A stretch of DNA of 64,000 bases, taken from Acidobacteria bacterium Ga0077534. GTDB lineage: Bacteria > Acidobacteriota > Blastocatellia > Pyrinomonadales > Pyrinomonadaceae. Location of the stretch: positions 310,001 through 374,000 of the forward strand of contig LNEI01000018.1 in NCBI GenBank assembly GCA_001464455.1, written 5' to 3'. This document shows positions 35,145-43,284 of this stretch, piece after piece (the first letter of the stretch is position 1; every line of letters begins with the position of its first letter). Below the pieces are notes generated by a model that saw nothing but the letters and a program-made list of their open reading frames with translations, searched no databases and was not told the DNA's origin. The position numbers and the translations under genes were made by a program.

Positions 35145-35651
35145 ATGGAACTAAAATTCAAAGTACAAACAAAGATCCAAAAACCGGTCGCCGAGGTTTT
35201 CGATGCGGTCTATACCCCCTCGAAACTCAGCGGCTATTTCACTAACGGCGGGGCTAGTGGTCCGCTTGATGAGGGTACGACGGTCGAGTGGGCGTTCGCG
35301 GACAACCCCGGCGACGATCAGCTTAAGTTCCCCGTGACCGTAAAAAAGATGGTCAAAAACGAACTGATCGTTCTCGGCTGGGAAGGCGCAAAGGGTCTCG
35401 AAACACGTGTCGAAATGTCATTCACGCCGGACGGTGACGACACTATCGTCGGGATCAGCGAAACCGGCTGGAGAGAAACTCAGGACGACCTCAACAGCAG
35501 CTACATGAACTGCATGGGCTGGTCACACATGATCTCCGCCCTCAAAGCATACACCGAATACGGGATCGACCTTAGAAAAGGTGCCTACACAGGGCTTTAC
35601 AAATCCTCAGAACATCACTCAACAACCGAGGAGATAAGAGCTCGGTCATGA
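35145..35651 (+). CDS. SRPBCC (AHSA1-like) domain protein
   Basis: A 168-residue START-like fold protein (MELKFKVQTKIQKPVAEVFDAVYTPSKLSGYFTN..., with LGWEGAKGLETRVEMSFTP). Such proteins bind hydrophobic ligands in a helix-grip pocket; the ligand is unknown. AAGGAG precedes the ATG at 35145. It diverges from the ArsR-family gene, which probably controls it. An imperfect inverted CACAGAGG-type repeat occupies 35038-35130 of the upstream region. Confidence 0.8.
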   Translation: MELKFKVQTKIQKPVAEVFDAVYTPSKLSGYFTNGGASGPLDEGTTVEWAFADNPGDDQLKFPVTVKKMVKNELIVLGWEGAKGLETRVEMSFTPDGDDTIVGISETGWRETQDDLNSSYMNCMGWSHMISALKAYTEYGIDLRKGAYTGLYKSSEHHSTTEEIRARS

Positions 35652-36043
35652 GTAGGGCATCAGTTTGAGAACACCTCTACCTAATACTCAGCGAACTCTG
35701 CGTCTGCCCTCTGGGAACTCTGCGAGAAATGTCCTCGTAACGCCGCAAACGACCGCACCCCGCAGGGTACGCCGAGCAGGGCCTGAGATCGCGGAAACGA
35801 CCTGGCTATGGGTAGTGGGCTACTTTTACATTCTTCGCCGTGAAGCGGCGAAAGACAATAGCCAGGTGCGGAGCTTCTGGTTGTCGGAAACCAAGGTGCT
35901 AGTGCGGTGAAGCCGCACCAGCCTTATCTTGCCGCACCTTCGACGCGGCGAGTTCATATCGCATCTGACCAGAAGCTTCGCATCGAGCTGTCTTCTCTGG
36001 CCGCTCTGCTGCCTGATCTTTTCAAAATGATCTACTCCCAGAC
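35652..36043. other. Gene-free spacer
   Basis: No gene is supported. Short open frames here lack ribosome sites. The stretch holds small palindromes such as CTTCGCCGTGAAGCGGCGAAAG (about 35836) and GGTGAAGCCGCACC (about 35907), plus GACCAGAAGCTTCGC words in both orientations. The promoter and leader repeat that follow are listed separately. Confidence 0.4.
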
Positions 36044-36072
36044 TTGACAGTGTGTTGCATCTGTGTTACGAT
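36044..36072 (+). promoter_or_regulatory. Sigma-70-type promoter upstream of nadB
   Basis: TTGACA (36044-36049), a 17-bp spacer and TACGAT (36067-36072). The -35 is a perfect consensus. The leader to nadB is about 360 nt and contains the GTTCCAC repeat unit. Confidence 0.65.
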
Positions 36073-36173
36073 TCTTCAGTAATGCAAATGCTCAATTTCT
36101 TTTCCCGCCTACGCAGGATGGCAACCGATTGCAAGTCGTCTATGAATGGACTCGCTCCCAAAGCGTCAACCTC

Positions 36174-36394
36174 AAGTGGAACGGAACAAGGTATGTATTC
36201 TTACAAGTGGAACGATTTTTCGCCACAACCCATATTATTTGCAACAGTTAACCGTTCCACTTTCAGCACGCAAGTGGAACGAGCTCAAGCGGGACGATCG
36301 CTTTTGTAAATTTTGCAAGCGAGACGATCTTTTGCCGTAACCTACAATGACTGCAACGGTTAGGCCGTCTCACTTTCAGCAGCGAAGTGATACG
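36174..36394 (+). repeat. Leader repeat unit with alternating GTGGAACG / CGTTCCAC segments (copies B and C)
   Basis: Copy B has AAGTGGAACG (36174), GTGGAACG (36207), CGTTCCACTT (36253) and AAGTGGAACG (36272). Copy C is diverged: GCGAGACG (36319), CGTCTCACTT (36366) and AAGTGATACG (36385). The spacings 46 or 47 nt and 19 nt are kept in all copies, including copy A at 1301-1406. In copy C, changes on one side are matched by changes on the other (GG/CC to AG/CT type), as expected if base pairing is selected. Confidence 0.7.
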
Positions 36395-36439
36395 GTTGAG
36401 GATAGTGATAATTCGCCCAATTTTGTTAGAATCTCGTTG

Positions 36440-38005
36440 ATGTCCTTGAAAACAGACTTTATCGTTATCGGTAGCGGAGTTGCAGGATTGAGGGCTTCGA
36501 TCGAATTGGCTTCGACCGGGGCACGTGTTTCGGTTCTGACTAAAGACAAAGCCAGCGAATCTAATACGGAGTACGCCCAAGGCGGCGTCGCAGTCGTTCT
36601 GTCCGAGGACGATAATGCCGAACTTCACGAGGATGACACACTCGTCGCAGGAGCCGGGCTTTGCGACAAGCGAGCCGTCGAAACACTTGTAACTGAAGGC
36701 ACGGGCTACATAAAACAGCTTATCGAATGGGGCACCGAATTTGACCGCGAAGGCGGTAAGTTGATGATGGGCCAGGAGGCGGCGCACTCTCGCCGACGCA
36801 TCCTGCATGCTCACGGAGATTCGACCGGAGCCGAGTTTGTTCGTTCATTGATCGCTCGTGCTGGGCAGGAAAAAGCGATAAACCTCACGCCGTTTGCAAA
36901 TACAGAAGGCCTTATCGTGAGCGATGGCCGCTGTGTGGGTGTACGATTTCTCGACCCGATACTTCGAGCCCCGCGTGAGATCTACGCGAAGGGCGTGATC
37001 ATGTGCACCGGCGGGGCAGGCCAACTCTATTTGCACACGACCAACCCGCCCGTCGCGACTGGCGATGGGATGGCGATGGCATACTTTGCCGGGGCCGAGA
37101 TGGCCGATATGGAGTTCGTTCAGTTTCATCCGACGGCCCTGAGCATCGAAAACGCCCCGCGTTTCCTCCTGACCGAAGCCATGCGAGGCGAAGGTGGCCA
37201 GCTCAAAAACAAGTATGGAGAACGCTTCATGCCGCGATACGACGAACGCATGGAACTCGCGCCGCGTGACATCGTCTCCCGCTCGATCGTCGCCGAAATG
37301 CGGCGGACCGGTACGCGAAGCGTCTATCTCGACATGACGGCGATGGACGAGGAGTTTCTAAAACATCGGTTCCCGAAGATCTACGAAACCTGTCTCGCTT
37401 ACGGCCTGAACATCGCGAAAGACATGCTTCCCGTCTCGCCGGCCTCGCATTACTGCATGGGCGGCATCCGCACGGATCTATGGGGCCGCAGTTCGGTTCC
37501 GGGACTTTATGCGGCTGGCGAGGTGACCTGTACCGGAGTTCACGGAGCGAATCGCCTCGCGTCGAATTCACTGCTCGAAGGGCTCGTATTCGGAGCACGG
37601 GCCGGAAAGGCGGCCGCGGAAGACAGTCTCAAAGTTCGAGTCTCAGATGTAAGATCCGAGGCATCTCGACTGGAATCGATAAATGCCGAAGCGGGCATCG
37701 CGACGGCCGTTCGCAAACGTATCAAACGAGTGATGTGGGAACGCGTGGGTATTCTGCGAGACCGTGATTCACTTAAACGCGCCTTGAAAGAGTTCACGCA
37801 GATCGCTTCAGGAAATCTTGGAACGTCGTCGCGAAATTTTGTCACACTGGCACAACTGGTCGCCACCGCAGCACTTTGGCGGGAGGAATCGCGGGGCGGA
37901 CACTATCGCACGGACTTTCCTGAGCAGGATGAAAAATGGCGCGTCCACTCCATACAGAAACTTGGAGAACAGATTTATGGAGCAGGCTCTATCAGCCAAA
38001 ACTGA
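36440..38005 (+). CDS. nadB: L-aspartate oxidase
   Basis: A 521-residue flavoenzyme that oxidises aspartate to iminoaspartate, the first step of NAD synthesis from aspartate. The FAD motif is VIGSGVAGLRAS at the N-terminus. EYAQGGVAVVLS, RRRILHAHGDSTGAE, ADMEFVQFHPTA and the HYCMGGIRTD block are NadB/SdhA hallmarks. ATG 36440 begins this domain; codons upstream to 36347 belong to the leader. It is followed 46 bp later by an acyl-CoA ligase gene. nadA and nadC are not in the window. Confidence 0.93.
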   Translation: MSLKTDFIVIGSGVAGLRASIELASTGARVSVLTKDKASESNTEYAQGGVAVVLSEDDNAELHEDDTLVAGAGLCDKRAVETLVTEGTGYIKQLIEWGTEFDREGGKLMMGQEAAHSRRRILHAHGDSTGAEFVRSLIARAGQEKAINLTPFANTEGLIVSDGRCVGVRFLDPILRAPREIYAKGVIMCTGGAGQLYLHTTNPPVATGDGMAMAYFAGAEMADMEFVQFHPTALSIENAPRFLLTEAMRGEGGQLKNKYGERFMPRYDERMELAPRDIVSRSIVAEMRRTGTRSVYLDMTAMDEEFLKHRFPKIYETCLAYGLNIAKDMLPVSPASHYCMGGIRTDLWGRSSVPGLYAAGEVTCTGVHGANRLASNSLLEGLVFGARAGKAAAEDSLKVRVSDVRSEASRLESINAEAGIATAVRKRIKRVMWERVGILRDRDSLKRALKEFTQIASGNLGTSSRNFVTLAQLVATAALWREESRGGHYRTDFPEQDEKWRVHSIQKLGEQIYGAGSISQN

Positions 38006-38051
38006 AAATGGTTTACAATAGGGATTCCCAAAATCTATATCGAAGGTGTCT

Positions 38052-39656
38052 ATGCAAGGAACCGCGACAGTTTTAAATCTCGCGTCGATCGTGACGCATC
38101 ACGCTCGCCTGCGGCCGGACCGTGAAGCGATCGTTTGGAACAACGTCCGAATAACCTACGCCGAACTCGACAAGCTCTCTAACCGCGTCGCCAACGCTCT
38201 GGTTAAGATGGGGATCGGGCATGGTGACAAGGTCGCATTGAACTGCGTTAATGTGCCGTACTTCCCGATCTTGTATTACGGCATCATAAAAGCAGGAGCG
38301 GCGGTCGTACCGATATGTGTCCTGTTCACTCCGGATGAGATCGAATATCACCTGCGGGATTCCGACGCTAAAGCCGTTTTCGTCTTCGAAGGGACACCCG
38401 AGTTGCCGATGGGCAGGTATACGAAGGAAGCGTTTGATCGGGTAGACTCTTGCGAACATCTCGTCGTTCTAACAGCCGATATGATGGGTGCGTCGCCGAT
38501 AGAGGGTCATAAGACGCTCACCCAGATCACATTCGATCAGTCTGAAACCTTCGAAACATTTCCGACTAGTCCTGACGACACATGCGCGATCCTCTACACC
38601 TCGGGCACTACCGGCCAGCCGAAGGGAGCTGAGCTTTCGCACATGAACATTCTGTTCAATGCACAGGCGGCTTGGTCTTTGCACTTTTCTTCGGTCGATT
38701 TTACTCGCGAAGACCAGCAAACCGTGCTCATCACGCTTCCTTTGTTTCACACAACCGGACAGACCGCGCAGATGAATGCTCAGATATTTGCCGGCAATCG
38801 CGTCGTTTTGCTTCCGCGTTTCGATGCCGCGAGTGTCCTCAACACTTTTCGTGACGAGAAGATCAACTTCTGGACTGGTGTGCCGACAATGTACTGGGCT
38901 CTGCTCAAGCACGTCGAAGAAAGCGGCATCGATGTCGCTCCGTTTGCCGCGTCGCTGAAGGTCGTAAGCTCAGGTGGCGCCCCGATGCCGGTTGAGGTGA
39001 TGAAGCAGTTCGAAGAGAAGTTCGGTGTACGCATACTTGAAGGCTACGGGCTTTCGGAAACTTCGCCGATCGCGACTTTCAATCATCCCGAAGTACCTTC
39101 TCGGGCGGGAACCGTCGGCCAGCCGCTCTACGGCATTGAGGTCAAGTGCGTCGACGACGACGATAACGAAGTGCCACGCGGCGAACGGGGGGAAGTCGTA
39201 ATACGCGGGCACAACGTCATGAAAGGCTACTACAAACGCCCCGAAGCCACCGCCGAAGCTTTTAAGAACGGTTGGTTCCACACCGGCGACATCGGCACGA
39301 TGGACGATGATGGCTTCCTCTCGATCGTCGACCGTAAGAAAGATATGATCCTGCGCGGCGGTTACAACGTTTACCCGCGCCAACTCGAGGAGGTTATCAT
39401 CACTCACGAGGCTGTCTCATTATGCGCTGTTATCGGCGTTCCTGACGAGCGACTGGGGGAGGAAGTGAAGGCGTTCGTCGTACTGAAACAGGGATACGAG
39501 CTTGCGGAAACTGATCTTATCGAATGGTGCAAAGCTCGGATCGCTGCGAACAAGTATCCGCGTCATGTCGAAATTCGAAGCGAGCTTCCAGTCGGGAACA
39601 CCGGTAAGATCTTCAAACGGGCGTTAAAGGAAGAAGTCGCTCGAGAGGCTCATTAG
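38052..39656 (+). CDS. Long-chain fatty acid/acyl-CoA ligase (AMP-forming)
   Basis: A 534-residue adenylate-forming enzyme. ATP-binding YTSGTTGQPKGAELSH lies near residue 183, followed by GYGLSETSP and the hinge and C-terminal motifs DRKKDMILRGGYNVYPRQLEEV. The catalytic Lys is in GNTGKIFKR near the C-terminus. The substrate is not predictable; a medium or long-chain acid is likely. ATG 38052 has GAAGG a few bases upstream. It is probably co-transcribed with nadB and the cytochrome c gene. Confidence 0.88.
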   Translation: MQGTATVLNLASIVTHHARLRPDREAIVWNNVRITYAELDKLSNRVANALVKMGIGHGDKVALNCVNVPYFPILYYGIIKAGAAVVPICVLFTPDEIEYHLRDSDAKAVFVFEGTPELPMGRYTKEAFDRVDSCEHLVVLTADMMGASPIEGHKTLTQITFDQSETFETFPTSPDDTCAILYTSGTTGQPKGAELSHMNILFNAQAAWSLHFSSVDFTREDQQTVLITLPLFHTTGQTAQMNAQIFAGNRVVLLPRFDAASVLNTFRDEKINFWTGVPTMYWALLKHVEESGIDVAPFAASLKVVSSGGAPMPVEVMKQFEEKFGVRILEGYGLSETSPIATFNHPEVPSRAGTVGQPLYGIEVKCVDDDDNEVPRGERGEVVIRGHNVMKGYYKRPEATAEAFKNGWFHTGDIGTMDDDGFLSIVDRKKDMILRGGYNVYPRQLEEVIITHEAVSLCAVIGVPDERLGEEVKAFVVLKQGYELAETDLIEWCKARIAANKYPRHVEIRSELPVGNTGKIFKRALKEEVAREAH

Positions 39657-39675
39657 TTCCAGGTATTCCCAAAGG

Positions 39676-40050
39676 ATGTTTATAAAAAAGATCGTTTTAG
39701 TGTTTTTCATCTCTGTTTTTGGACTCTTTGCAGGCTTGACGGCGTGTTCCGATTCGAAACCTCAGCGCTATGTCATCGCGGACAGCAAAACCTACGAGGC
39801 CTCGCTCTTTCGGCAAAATTGTTCCATTTGCCACGGCCCCGAAGCTGAAGGCAAAACGCTCGGGGATGGCCGGATCATCCCCAATCTTCGTCAAGGTGCC
39901 TTCAAATACAAGACCGACGAACAGATCTACAGCCACATCGCCGACGGCGGCAACGGCATGATCCCGTTCCGCAAAATGCTAACCCCGCGTGAAATAAACA
40001 TGCTCGTCCAGTTCGTTCAAAAGGACTTGAGAGGCGGACAAAGCCAGTAG
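39676..40050 (+). CDS. Class I cytochrome c lipoprotein
   Basis: A 124-residue exported haem protein. The lipobox is LTAC (Cys about 24). The haem-binding motif CSICH is at about 49-53 and the distal Met is likely in GNGMIPFRKML. The fold resembles single-haem c-type cytochromes that shuttle electrons to oxidases. It follows the acyl-CoA ligase gene by 19 bp. Confidence 0.87.
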   Translation: MFIKKIVLVFFISVFGLFAGLTACSDSKPQRYVIADSKTYEASLFRQNCSICHGPEAEGKTLGDGRIIPNLRQGAFKYKTDEQIYSHIADGGNGMIPFRKMLTPREINMLVQFVQKDLRGGQSQ

Positions 40051-40126
40051 CGATCGCGGTCGTGCTAAGAACGCGAGAATGAAGGTTCCTCTTACACTCA
40101 AGGTTCTTACATAGTATTATCGAACT

Positions 40127-41020
40127 ATGAAAATACTGATCACCGGAGCCAGCGGCCTAATCGGCAAAGAACTGCAAAAATCCTTTCGAGCAAAGGGATA
40201 TGAGCTTCTGCTCGCTTCGCGCAAACCGGCAACTGACCCGCTCCATGTTCAGTGGTCGATCGAAGATGGATTTTCGAAACCCGAAGAACTCGAGGGCGTA
40301 GACGTCGTCGTCCATCTTGCAGGTGAGAGTGTCAACGGCCTGCGTTGGACCGATGATAAGAAGAAGGCGATCCGAGACAGCCGTGTCCTGGGCACACGTA
40401 ACGTTGTTGATGAGATCTCGAAGCTCAAACAGAAACCAAAGGTTCTCGTTGCCGCCTCGGCCATCGGCTTCTACGGTGAACGCGGTGACGAAGAGTTGAC
40501 AGAATCAAGTTCTATCGGCCAAGGATTTCTCTCCGACGTTTCCAAGGAGTGGGAAGCCGAATCGCGAAGGGCGGAGGACGCCGGGATCCGGACCGTTCTT
40601 CTGCGCACAGGAATCGTCCTATCGAAGGACGGTGGAGCCTTGGCGTCGATGCTGCTTCCCTTCAAGATGGGCGTCGGCGGCGTGGTTGGGAGTGGTAAGC
40701 AGTGGATGAGCTGGATCTCGCTGGATGACGAGGTTGCGATCATCAACTATGTCATCGAAAACGAGAACATCCGTGGCGCCGTGAACGCAGTGTCTCCGAA
40801 TCCTGTAACCAACGAACAGTTCACAAAAACCCTCGGCGAGGTCCTTTATCGGCCAACATTCCTACCGCTCCCGGAGTTTGCTGTGAGCATGCTTTTTGGC
40901 GAAATGGGTGATGCGTTGCTTCTCGCGAGTACGAAAGTGATGCCGAAACGGCTTGAGGATGCGGGGTTTGAGTTTAAGTATCCTGATTTGAAGCCCGCGA
41001 TCGAGCACGCGGTGGAATAA
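40127..41020 (+). CDS. TIGR01777-family NAD-dependent epimerase-like protein
   Basis: A 297-residue short-chain dehydrogenase-like protein. The nucleotide-binding motif ITGASGLIGKEL is N-terminal. VVHLAGESVNGLRW, AASAIGFYGERGDE and the SWISLDDEV block are hallmarks of the YfcH/SulA-like group. The C-terminal DUF1731-type region is present (LPLPEFAVSMLFGEMGDALLLAS). The reaction is unknown. Confidence 0.88.
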   Translation: MKILITGASGLIGKELQKSFRAKGYELLLASRKPATDPLHVQWSIEDGFSKPEELEGVDVVVHLAGESVNGLRWTDDKKKAIRDSRVLGTRNVVDEISKLKQKPKVLVAASAIGFYGERGDEELTESSSIGQGFLSDVSKEWEAESRRAEDAGIRTVLLRTGIVLSKDGGALASMLLPFKMGVGGVVGSGKQWMSWISLDDEVAIINYVIENENIRGAVNAVSPNPVTNEQFTKTLGEVLYRPTFLPLPEFAVSMLFGEMGDALLLASTKVMPKRLEDAGFEFKYPDLKPAIEHAVE

Positions 41021-41040
41021 TCGCGACATGTCTACCGTAC

Positions 41041-41220
41041 ATGAGGATTTTCTGTCACATATTAGTTGTAGTTGGTGTTTTTTCCTTCGTAGCGGCGGCT
41101 ATCAATTTGTTCCTCGGTCACTCGATCTCGGCGCAAATAGTTACGGGCCTCGTGGGCTTCTGGTTGGGACTAACAGGTCTACTTCTAGTAAAGCTTTTTA
41201 AGAAGTCGGAGAGGGTATAG
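41041..41220 (+). CDS. Putative 59-residue two-span membrane protein
   Basis: MRIFCHILVVVGVFSFVAAA starts a short frame with two hydrophobic segments (about 4-25 and 34-52) and a basic tail (KLFKKSERV). It ends at 41220, overlapping the 3' end of the convergent cyclase gene by 23 bp. No clear ribosome site is visible, so this is tentative, but the pattern of two membrane helices with a basic tail is not what random sequence usually gives. Confidence 0.4.
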   Translation: MRIFCHILVVVGVFSFVAAAINLFLGHSISAQIVTGLVGFWLGLTGLLLVKLFKKSERV

Positions 41221-41926
41221 TAAATAAAATTGGACGACTAGGCGCAGCATCAGTCTCGAAGGGTGCGATCTGTAGATTGAGAAGATATTCACCATCCGCG
41301 ACCTCGTTTGGCACGTAGATCAACTCGGTCACCGTGCTACGTATCCGGGTATCGACTCCAACGGCACGACTTCCGCTCTCGACATTCCAAAAGATCCGGT
41401 GGTTTTCGAGTTTGCCTTCATCGAACATGCGGTCGATGGATGGCAGATCCACCAACAGATGTTTGAACCCGCAATCAACAATGTACCGCATAGCTTCGGC
41501 GGTAAAATATGGCGGGATGTTATTGCCATCGTAGTTTCTCGACAGCTTGGTTTCGTTATTGGGCAATGTACGGATAATTAATGCATCCGAACCGCTCGCG
41601 ATGCCTGCTTTTGTAAGCTCGTGGAGATCGATCACAAACTCATGACCACTCGATGATGGTTCGACCGATATCAAGACGGCCCGCATTATAACGTCCTGTA
41701 GACAGTCACGAACTGAGATCCGATCGTCCGTGATATGACCAACGCACTCGGTGTGCGTGCCGTTGCAATGCGGGATGAATGTGTACTGCTCGAAATTAAC
41801 GCTCGATCCGTCCCGCGTATCGCCCAGTGGCGTCGCAATCGCAACGTCGACACCGAAGGCATTCGGCTGTGGCCCACGGAAATCCAATGGTATCGAAAGG
41901 TCGGCGATCATTTCGTAACTGCTCAT
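41198..41926 (-). CDS. Cyclase-family hydrolase, candidate kynurenine formamidase
   Basis: A 242-residue protein of the metal-dependent cyclase family (PF04199 type) that includes bacterial kynurenine formamidase KynB. The metal-binding region is HCNGTHTECVGH, a variant of the usual HxGTHxDxPxH. It sits 3' of kmo with a 4-bp overlap (ATGA), so N-formylkynurenine hydrolysis is a good guess. The substitution of the usual DxP by ECVG leaves the substrate open. Confidence 0.65.
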   Translation of the reverse strand: MSSYEMIADLSIPLDFRGPQPNAFGVDVAIATPLGDTRDGSSVNFEQYTFIPHCNGTHTECVGHITDDRISVRDCLQDVIMRAVLISVEPSSSGHEFVIDLHELTKAGIASGSDALIIRTLPNNETKLSRNYDGNNIPPYFTAEAMRYIVDCGFKHLLVDLPSIDRMFDEGKLENHRIFWNVESGSRAVGVDTRIRSTVTELIYVPNEVADGEYLLNLQIAPFETDAAPSRPILFTIPSPTS

Positions 41927-43281
41927 AGATCTTTGACAATTGAAAAGACTTCCGACAGGTCGAGATCGCTAACATTATCCACTTGAGAGCAGAGTCGCAT
42001 AAGTAATGCATCCTGTGCGTTCCCCTTTTCCTTAGCGACCGAGTAGGGCATATCTTCACGGAAGGTAACCATGGAATATTTTGAGAAATAATCAGGATAT
42101 GTCTGCTCGAGTTTGGTCTCTAGTTCCCTTTTCTTTACGAAGACAGGATCGGCGACAGCGTCGCGCATTTCGTAGAAATTTTCCTCCGCCATGTCGGCGA
42201 TAGCGTCGGTGTTAACCTTTCGCAGTTCGCCGTATTTTTCATAAACCGACTCCCAGTTAATGCTTGACCCAGTCGCTATTGCTCCCGGTTCCGACAAGAG
42301 TGAGGCGAGCACGCGAACGTCTTCGAAGGCACAGTTCATCCCCTGCCCATAGAACGGTACAATCGCGTGGGCCGAATCGCCGAGCAAAAGAGCGTTGCCG
42401 CTGGCATTCCAGGGAAAACACTTCACCGTACCAAGATTCCCCGTCGGGTTGGCAAAGAAATCCTCGACAAGCGTCGGCATGAGTTTCGTCGCATCTGGAA
42501 ATTCTCGATGGAAAAATTCGGCAACAGATCGTTCGTCAGTCAAACGGGAAAATGCAGCACCGCCTTCGTCTTGTGGCTTGTGCGCGAGAAATAATGTGCA
42601 GGTGAAGCTGCCGTCAAAATTTGGCAGGGCAATCATCATAAATTTATCTCGCGGCCAGATATGGAGGGCGTTTTTTTCAAGTTGGAAACTGCCGTCGACA
42701 CCCGTCGGGATATGCAGTTCTTTATAGCCATGCTCGAGCCAAATTTGCGAGAAATCAAAACGCTCGACCCCGCCGTGCAGCATCGCGTTTCTCACCGCCG
42801 AACCTGCTCCATCCGTCGCTATGACAGTGTCGCTTTTGACTCGGACGCCATTTGAGAATTTAGCCTCACCGCTGGCGCAATCAAAATACACACATCGTTG
42901 GTTGAAATGGAATGTCACACCGTCGTACTTGTCGGCTTCGTTCATCAGGGCGATGTTCAATCCGGCACGCGAGACAGAATTAATATATTCACCTTGCCGT
43001 CCACTGTAAGGCAAGAGTTTGGTTTCGCCGCTGACAGTATGGATCATCCGCCCCCGCATCGGCACCGCCTCGGCGAGCATATATTTGTCCATGCCGATCT
43101 CTCGTAAGGCGGCGATGCCACGATCAGAGAGCGCCAGGTTTATCGAGCGTCCGGCAGCGACCTCCTGGAGACGCATATCGCCACGAGCCTCGTAGACGTC
43201 AACCGCAAGGCCGCGCTTGGCAAGATAGATCGAGAGTAGCGAGCCGGCAAGGCCGGCCCCGATGATGACGATTCTGGACAT
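41923..43281 (-). CDS. kmo: Kynurenine 3-monooxygenase
   Basis: A 452-residue FAD-dependent hydroxylase that converts kynurenine to 3-hydroxykynurenine. It has the FAD motif IIGAGLAGSLLS at the N-terminus, the EVAAGRSINLALSDRG block and the second FAD motif LLGDSAHAIVPFYGQGMNC near residue 310, which is highly characteristic of KMO. Its start lies 3 bp after the formate dehydrogenase stop and its stop overlaps the cyclase gene, so all three are one transcript. Confidence 0.93.
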   Translation of the reverse strand: MSRIVIIGAGLAGSLLSIYLAKRGLAVDVYEARGDMRLQEVAAGRSINLALSDRGIAALREIGMDKYMLAEAVPMRGRMIHTVSGETKLLPYSGRQGEYINSVSRAGLNIALMNEADKYDGVTFHFNQRCVYFDCASGEAKFSNGVRVKSDTVIATDGAGSAVRNAMLHGGVERFDFSQIWLEHGYKELHIPTGVDGSFQLEKNALHIWPRDKFMMIALPNFDGSFTCTLFLAHKPQDEGGAAFSRLTDERSVAEFFHREFPDATKLMPTLVEDFFANPTGNLGTVKCFPWNASGNALLLGDSAHAIVPFYGQGMNCAFEDVRVLASLLSEPGAIATGSSINWESVYEKYGELRKVNTDAIADMAEENFYEMRDAVADPVFVKKRELETKLEQTYPDYFSKYSMVTFREDMPYSVAKEKGNAQDALLMRLCSQVDNVSDLDLSEVFSIVKDL

Positions 43282-43284
43282 AAG

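Noticed and set aside
35665-35910. 81-codon plus-strand frame after the SRPBCC gene
   Set aside because: No ribosome site, no recognisable fold, and the stretch contains small palindromes typical of gene-free repeat DNA.
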